Assembly: GCA_020747065.1 (NCBI GenBank)
Contig: JAGMVK010000001.1
Coordinates: forward strand, 2,542,001-2,606,000
Source of the DNA: Cadophora sp. MPI-SDFR-AT-0126
Lineage: Eukaryota > Ascomycota > Leotiomycetes > Helotiales > Ploettnerulaceae
Direction of reading: 5' to 3'
Length of the DNA: 64,000 bases
The position numbers and the translations under genes are program-made. Positions 57,974 through 64,000 of this stretch are shown one piece after another (the first letter of the stretch is position 1; each line of letters opens with the position of its first letter). The notes under the pieces were generated by a model. That model was not told where the DNA came from, made no database searches, and saw only the letters and a program-made list of their open reading frames with translations.

Positions 57974-59430
57974 ATGACTTCTTCCGCCTGGCAAATCTCG
58001 CCCTCCGCTCCAAAGGATTGGCGGTCCTTCTCCGCCCTCGAGAATCTCCACCTCAACACCTCCGTGCCCATCCCATCCGCTACAGACGTCCCTCCAAAAT
58101 CAGCACTGGTGCGAATCCGCGCCGCAGCAATTAATGCTAGAGATGTCATGGTGATAGCTCACGGTAATTTCCTCTTCCATTCTCTACTATCTTCACTCCT
58201 CCTATTCAATTCCCCCAAATTTTAGTTGTAAATGTATCTTCTATACCACGAGTATGTCTCAAGCCGTACTCACGACATAAACTAGATCCGATCTACCCCA
58301 TCCCCAACAAAGCAAACCTAACGCCCTGCGCCGACGGCGCCGGTGAAATTACAGCCGTCGGTTCAGACTCCGTCTTCAAAGTAGGAGATCGCGTTATGAT
58401 CCATCCTATGGGCTGGATCTACGAAGAGCAGCTACCGGATCTCGTGGGTGTAAAGGGGAAAGGTGCGGGAAGTATCGATGGGACGTTGCGGCAGTTTGGA
58501 GTTTTTGTAAGTCAAGTCACATCAAGTCAAGTCACGTCAAGTCAAGTCACGTCAAGTCAAGTCCATGCTATGTTTGTCCTTCTCATTTTCATCCTTCATC
58601 CATATGATATCAGTGGAAAACAGAGGAAAGAAATAAGACAGATTGAATGGCTGGAAATGTACCTCCGTATAAATATAACATATGGAGGATTTCTACTGAC
58701 CCCCAAAATAGGAGGAAACCCACCTCCTCCCCGCACCACCCTCACTCTCCTACATACAAATAGCATCCATCCCAGCCTGCGGTGGCACAGCCATCAACGC
58801 ACTCTTCTACGGGCCCCTCCCGCTCACACCCTCCATGACAATCCTCACCCAAGGCACAGGCGGCGTATCGACCTTCATCATCCAAATCGCCTCCCACTTC
58901 GGCTGCACCGTAATCTCGACCTCGTCATCCGACTCCAAGCTCGCAATCGCGCGCAGACTGGGCGCGAAACACACGATCAACTATACCACGTGCGAGGACT
59001 GGGATGAGGAGGTGTTGAGGTTGACGGGTGGGAGAGGAGTCGATCATGTGCTGGAGGTTGGAGGCGGGAAGACGGTGGAGAGGAGCTTGAGGTGTGTTAG
59101 GCAGGGGGGGTTGGTGAGTATGATCGGGTTCTTGGCGGGTGAGAAGAAGAGCGATTTGACCGCTGAGTTGCTGTTTGGTGGGAAGACCTGTGAGTGCATA
59201 TCTGTCTCTGGCTACTTCTGTGCGTTAGTGAGGAAGGAAACTGACTGACTTGTGTAGTGAGAGGCGTATTTGCGTTCAACAGGACTCATGAAGAGGCCTT
59301 GGTGAAGTTTGTAGAGGAGTATGGTCTGAAACCGGAGATTGCGCAAGTGTTCGAGTGGGAAGAAGCTAAGGAAGCTTTTCAGAAGAGCATGGAGAGAGAA
59401 TTTGTTGGAAAGATTGTCATCGAAGTCTGA
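57974..59430 (+). CDS. zinc-type MDR alcohol dehydrogenase / quinone oxidoreductase-like protein
   Basis: Four exons (57974-58163, 58286-58506, 58712-59189, 59258-59430) encode 353 residues, a normal MDR length. The GroES-like half has AAAINARDVMV, PCADGAGEITAVGS and GDRVM; the Rossmann half has TQGTGGVSTFIIQIA with the glycine-rich turn, and RLGAKHTINY. The CGAD-type Asp/Glu ligands and the structural four-Cys lobe of classical zinc alcohol dehydrogenases are not evident, so it belongs to the NADPH-dependent quinone oxidoreductase-like branch, in which metal is often absent. Substrate is unknown. Intron 2 contains a 15-nt minisatellite. A fragment covering the exon 3/intron 3/exon 4 junction is duplicated at 774-900. 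It converges with the SPO22-like gene, 211 bp away. Confidence 0.9.
58511..58564 (+). repeat. 15-nt minisatellite inside intron 2 of the dehydrogenase gene
   Basis: Three units of GTCAAGTCACGTCAA (the first with one change) plus a partial fourth start just inside the donor site of the intron. Confidence 0.9.
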
Positions 59431-59641
59431 AACTTTGATGTAAGTCTGGTGTGTCAAGCTTTTTAGTTATGAATATGTTTTAGCGAAATGCTCCAAAAGA
59501 CAAGAATATAGCAGATACAGCCAATCGCTCCATAATGCAATATGTCCAAAGCAAGTTGAAGCTAACAAGAGATTGGCTCCATAATGCCCACTTTCAAGAA
59601 TAGCACAGCATATCAACTTGTGCTCATCAATGCCGCACGGC

Positions 59642-62600
59642 TCAAGAGTTAAAATTCAACTCCAACAACTTACTCTGCAATAGCCGTGTCAAACTACCAT
59701 CATCCGAACAATATTGTGCAATATTCAGAGCTTTATCTGCCCAGTCTTCGGCACCCCGATCATCGCCAGCACAGTACAAGTCCACTGCTCGATTGAAGGC
59801 TGTGGTTGCCATCCATTCGCATTCTTCTGAGGGATATGGCTGCTCAGTCTAGGAGTAATCAGTTTGATGATGCATCTTCTAGAGCAATCTCGAATATATA
59901 CCTCTCTTGACTCTTCTGCAAAGCGATGCGCCTGATCTAGAAGCCCCACTGCAATTTCCGAATTGTCTGAGATTGTGATGCGAACAAGACACCGAAGGTA
60001 TTTGGCGAGCTTCACGATATCAAACATATCCGTACCCCACATTTCGTTGATTATTCTTTTTATGGTCTGTACCAACACTGTACCTCGATCTTTAGAATGA
60101 GTACTGGTTATAGGTGTGAGTTGACTGACCTGGAGTTGGAGCCTCTGAGCAAAGCATAATATCCGCCATAATCTCATAGACCTGTGCCGACTTACAGGCA
60201 CTAGCCTTGAGGATGACCTCCGCTAAATCATTCCAAGCTTTCAAACGGCAAGCAGCTTCAAAGTCGAAAGCGGCCAGGATGGACAATTTCCAACGGAGAT
60301 CAGCTTCTGCTTCCTCCGGTAGGTTGCCTATCTTTTTCTGAAGCTGCGTGTCAAAACTTTCGACATGCTTCCGCAATCTGAGGTAATTCTGCAGTTGGAT
60401 TTCAACATTATCTTCGCCACGAGCTAGACTGATCAATGCGGTTGCCGCTGTGAAGTCACAGAACATTCTGCGAAGAGAGAGGTCATCGATAATCTGCTGG
60501 TTGATGTCGGGTGGGAATTGATCAATGAATTCGATGCAGCAAGATAACATTCGCAGGAGATGATCAGAATCCCAAATAGCAAGATGTTTGATGGCAAGAT
60601 TGTAGGAATTCTTCGAGAACCAGTGAAGCTCGTCGATCGTCCAGACTGCATCCGGTTCCTTCCTGGACATTCGTGCTCTTCGTGCTGCTGTAGAACCTAT
60701 TCATGGATTAGCAGATGGTCAAGTGCCGGGTTATGCTGCTCACCCTTCTCATACATGACGCACAACTTCTCTAGAGTTACGTCGAACTCAGCAGAGTCAT
60801 ATTGTTTCTTAGACGCCTCATCGAGGGCCTGGACCGTCAGCGTAATTGTCAGTCGAAGTAGCGAAGCCAAATTCACAGAGGTAGTTTCGTAAGTGCTCTT
60901 ATCGAGGACAAGTTGTAAGGCAGCTAAAGTCTGCCTTTTATTGCCAGCTTGCTGCGCATCCAAGACACAAGCATACAGAAGTTTTGGGTCACTGGTCGAC
61001 GTCGAGCTTATAATGTGGAGACACTCGGGAGCCAATTCCTGCTCGTCGCAACGTACTGCGATCTTGTACATTAGAAATCTTGACATGGCTTCGTTTTGTG
61101 CAGTGCTTGGCATCGAGGAAAATATCTCTCGAGCACTTCCTACGTCTTTTCTTGCAAGGGCGCAGAGAAGCAATTTTCTAGACAATCATTAAGCATCCTT
61201 ATCCACAGTCATGCCTCAGCAGACTGACCTAGAAAGTCGAGCCATGTTCAGCTCTCCAGATTTTGCGAATATCTGATGCATTGCCAAGCGACACCACTTC
61301 TCTGCAGCATCATATTGTCCCGAAGCATAGTCCGATTCAATACGTCTCCACAAAAGCTAGAAATATTAGCTTGGTGGACTAACAACAGGATAGGGATTGA
61401 CTGACAGTATGTGCTGCCAGAGTGGCTGCTGGACTTGCTGGTCTTGGTGACTTTGCCACTATGGTGGCGAATAGATCCTCAATTTGGGCCAACGAATCCG
61501 GATTCTCCCTATGGCTAGAAATGATCCATAGCCTGGTTACCAAAGCCTTTCCGAACCACTCATCATTGTCTTCACTTATTATCCGCAAGATCAAGAAGTC
61601 ATCAAGAGCCTTGGAAGCCAGACTCGGGCTTTTGTCGTTCAGCTTTCGAATGTGAAACATGATCAATTTGAAGTTGCCATCGTTGAGCACGATTGTCCGA
61701 ATCATTCGCTGCAGAATTTCAAGGTATGAAGCACTATCGAAAGCCACTTCAGTATCATTCGTGTGGGAGGAGAGAACCTCCAGCTTCAACAGCAGAACGA
61801 CCAGCCTGTCTTCTCCAAAGTTGTTCTCGAGCAGAGTGACCAGACCCCGAGCTCTCGTCGCTGCATCAGGCTCTTTCATGGCCAGCAATGCCTTCGTCAA
61901 GGACTGCAGGATCGAATTTCGAAGCTCAAGGGCGTCCATGCTCAGCTGGTCGAGTTCTTGTCCATCTAAGACCTCTCCAGCCCTTTCCAGCCATTTGACG
62001 GCCATCTCATATTTCTGCTTTGTCAAGAGATCCTTCCCCATCTCATACAGGACATCTGCGAGGCTTTCTGCGGTACTAGGGTCGAAGATATGCTTTGCCG
62101 CCATCGACTTGCTGAACATGTGGTCTGCTGTTTGGAACTCACCCTGATGCCATGACTATATAGCAATTAGATGTGAATCCCAGCAATGTTTGGGGTGGCT
62201 CTCATACCACAGATGTTCTAAGGACATAGTATTCTGCCACAAGTCTCTCGCACGCCTCTCGCTCTTCTGAACTCAGGTCTGTGACCTTCTGCAAAAACCC
62301 TTCGTACGCGCTGACTCTGCCTAGAACCTTAATGGCAAGAATATACTGCTTGGAATCTGCAGAGGCGTCAGCGTGTCTTGTTCGCGTGTGGTTGTTAGGT
62401 GTTAACATACCCACACAATTCTTCCCAGCCTTTAACCCAGTCCTCATCGTTCTTGCCAGGTTCCCCCCGGTACTCTTGCTAGCTACATGTGCACAATCTA
62501 GCATCAAGAACGCATACACACGTGCTAGGAGTAGTACGATCGGCATATCCTGTGGCTTGTCAGTCTCGTAACCGCGTCGGAGCCGAGTACAGAGATTCCA

Positions 62601-62896
62601 GATCGTCGTTCCACTGCGGTCTAGTTCCTTGCATTTTGACGCTGCTGAGATGGTGAGGTTCTCGGGAAAGTTGGATATCTGCTTTTCGAGCTCCTGGGCT
62701 ATCGAGGTGGAAGTTTTCGAAGCTGCTGCTGCTGGCAAGGCAGCCTCGACCTCGGCGGCGTAGGCTGCCATGAATCAGACACGCCTCACCCACAAGCCGG
62801 AGATAACTCACCAAGCACATTCTTCAATCGGTAGTCTTTCTGTGGACGTGCAGGGAGCTTCTCTGGAGCCATGGCATTGATGCTTGGGGGTGACAT
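59642..62896 (-). CDS. SPO22: SPO22/ZIP4-like meiotic TPR protein
   Basis: Nine exons (62896-62812, 62764-62411, 62356-62208, 62155-61406, 61356-61229, 61177-60744, 60696-60130, 60083-59902, 59848-59642) splice in frame to 951 residues. A second in-frame ATG at 62872 would give 943. The protein is an all-helical TPR-type solenoid: KWLERAGEVLD, LARKDVGSAREIFSSMP, WCRLAMHQIF and near the end YPSEECEWMATTAFNRAVDLYCAGDD, the last being a family landmark of Spo22/ZIP4/TEX11. These proteins are part of the ZMM complex that promotes crossovers and synapsis at meiosis, so expression is expected to be limited to sexual development. The large number of short introns is typical. It is read in the same direction as ERT1 upstream. 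Confidence 0.88.
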
Positions 62897-63258
62897 GCAG
62901 AAGAAGAAAGGAGGGGTAGGGAGGAAGATGGAAATGTCACCAGAGATTTAGCGAACTTCCCGTCAATGTTGACTGAAGGTGCGGACGGGAGCACCGCTTG
63001 CGTATTTAGAAGGTGTTTTCAGATTGAAGAAACAGAAATGAGAAGGATGCCGGAAGGAGAGGCCCCTCTGGCATAGAAAAATGACTTTTGTTTTTTGTAT
63101 TGGTTTACAAGAGAATTGCAAGAGCTTTAGGTATCTTGTCAAGGCTCGGCCCGCCCCGCTGAAGGCGCTGGCCAAACACCTATGAACGCCAACCTACAGT
63201 AGCAAGATTTATGTGCTTCGCCCTAGCATCTACAAGAAAATCGATGGAATTAAACATC
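62897..63258. other. intergenic
   Basis: Promoter of the SPO22-like gene and 3' flank of the ERT1-like gene. Nothing else recognised. Confidence 0.5.
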
Positions 63259-64000
63259 CTAGCGCTTTACCGGATCTTGTGGTAGAAAGTTGCCAACAAT
63301 TAAGGAGGGGCTGCGGTGGCATCAGCAGGATATCAAAAGTCGATACGCAGCACTGGAAACATACATCTTGTGGTCATCTCTCCTTATCGTGAAAGAGAAG
63401 CAGCACTTGATCGTGGGATCTTTCGACTGATCGTCTGGGTTCTTCAGGGAGCAGCTTGTCAGCAGAGCTTTTTGGCTCTGATCAAATGCAATAGCTCCGA
63501 ATTTCTCCCAGTAATTGACAAGTGATTCTTCGGCGAGTATCTCGTGGATCGCAATCTTGCCCTTGTGTAAAAATCAGCAACAATTCTACCTTCACCGATA
63601 TCTCAACTCACATCTCGCAATTTCTCGATCGGCACATGGATTAACTCTGCCATCTCCTTATTACCCCTGAAGATCTCGCCTGTTCGCCGCCAACAACATG
63701 CAGGTATAGCCATGCTCGCAAACACCCGATCATATTCCATGAGACTGCGTTCAAACCACATCTCAACAAAGATCAGCTCGATATCGGTCAAGGCTTGGAC
63801 CTTTTCCCGGAATTTTGGCCTGAAACGGTCCAGCTGTCGAAGGATCTTCTGCTTTTGGGCTGCATGCAGATGACTGTCCATGTAAGCTGATAATCGTGCG
63901 TAGCCCTTCACGTAGTTGAATGGCTTCAGCATTCCCGCATCGTACTTCGCTCGGAGCAGCCGCTGCATTCGCTCTTCGGGCGCATCGTTGCCAGTTGGAT
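63259..64000 (-). CDS. ERT1: ERT1/AcuK-type gluconeogenesis transcription activator, 3' part only (runs off window)
   Basis: The window holds the C-terminal exons 63310-63259, 63561-63365 and a partial exon from 63612 to the edge. The spliced protein reads LRAKYDAGMLKPFNYVKGYARL, then a PAS-like block (PACCWRRTGEIFRGNKEM), then GKIAIHEILAEESLVNYWEK, and ends IPSLIVGNFLPQDPVKR. This order is diagnostic for the ERT1/AcuK/RDS2 branch of Zn2Cys6 regulators, which control gluconeogenesis and growth on non-fermentable carbon with a partner (AcuM) in Aspergillus. The N-terminal zinc cluster must lie outside the window. The end motif IPSLIVGNFLPQDP confirms that the short last exon is correct. Confidence 0.9.

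Noticed and set aside
1..64000. Biosynthetic gene cluster, transposon, CRISPR array or phage-like system
   Set aside because: No backbone synthase, transposase, integrase, reverse transcriptase, array or defence gene was seen on either strand; neighbours belong to unrelated housekeeping and nutrition families.

Overview
This window looks like ordinary nuclear chromosome of a filamentous ascomycete (Pezizomycotina). The evidence is the many short introns of about 45-70 nt with GT..AG ends and CTAAC/CTGAC-like branch points, the intergenic distances, and the gene families. Several gene models (the ERT1/AcuK-type regulator, the SPO22/ZIP4-like protein, the TMEM135-like protein) and the 5S rRNA sequence read like Leotiomycetes. 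That placement is my inference from memory of family sequences, not a search.

Layout. 0-3 kb: a small possible membrane-protein ORF, a 127-bp relic of a dehydrogenase gene whose intact relative lies at 58-59.4 kb, and a type II NADH dehydrogenase. 3.7-14 kb: a very large UTP20 gene (90S pre-ribosome, minus strand), divergent from a CWF19L1/Drn1-type lariat-associated factor (plus strand). 14-22 kb: gene-poor, with a small membrane ORF whose end is altered by a 139-bp-period tandem duplication, a protein with three Myb/SANT-like repeats, and a pseudogene of the fungal CorA-like family. 22-29.5 kb: an MFS transporter, an alpha-arrestin with a PY motif, and two small two-helix membrane proteins with Arg-rich tails. 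30.9-33.1 kb: a 5S rRNA gene, a G1 (eqolisin) peptidase gene with an apparent frameshift, and a tRNA-Leu(CAA) gene with an intron. 33.7-42.8 kb: an amino-acid transporter, a GH89 alpha-N-acetylglucosaminidase, and an uncharacterised protein with a C-terminal membrane domain and a homopolymer frameshift. 43.9-49.4 kb: a Y-family DNA polymerase (iota type) with a 12-nt microexon, and a bHLH regulator. 51.4-64 kb: a TMEM135-like membrane protein with a probable GC-AG intron, an endopolygalacturonase, a zinc-type MDR dehydrogenase, a SPO22/ZIP4-like meiotic TPR protein, and the 3' part of an ERT1/AcuK-type gluconeogenesis regulator running off the window.

The genes do not form one pathway. I see no biosynthetic cluster, intact transposon, virus-like element, CRISPR array or defence system. 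Functional themes are scattered: ribosome and RNA processing (UTP20, CWF19L1, 5S, tRNA), nutrient acquisition (polygalacturonase, G1 peptidase, GH89, MFS and amino-acid transporters, alpha-arrestin), carbon and redox regulation (ERT1, NDH-2) and genome maintenance or meiosis (Pol iota, SPO22). I did not find an obviously new system. The most distinctive items are the triple Myb-like protein, the pair of small Arg-tailed membrane proteins, the unrecognised frameshifted gene at 41-43 kb, the relic duplications and the splicing oddities. Exon boundaries were worked out by hand from splice consensus and reading frame and have not been tested against transcripts.
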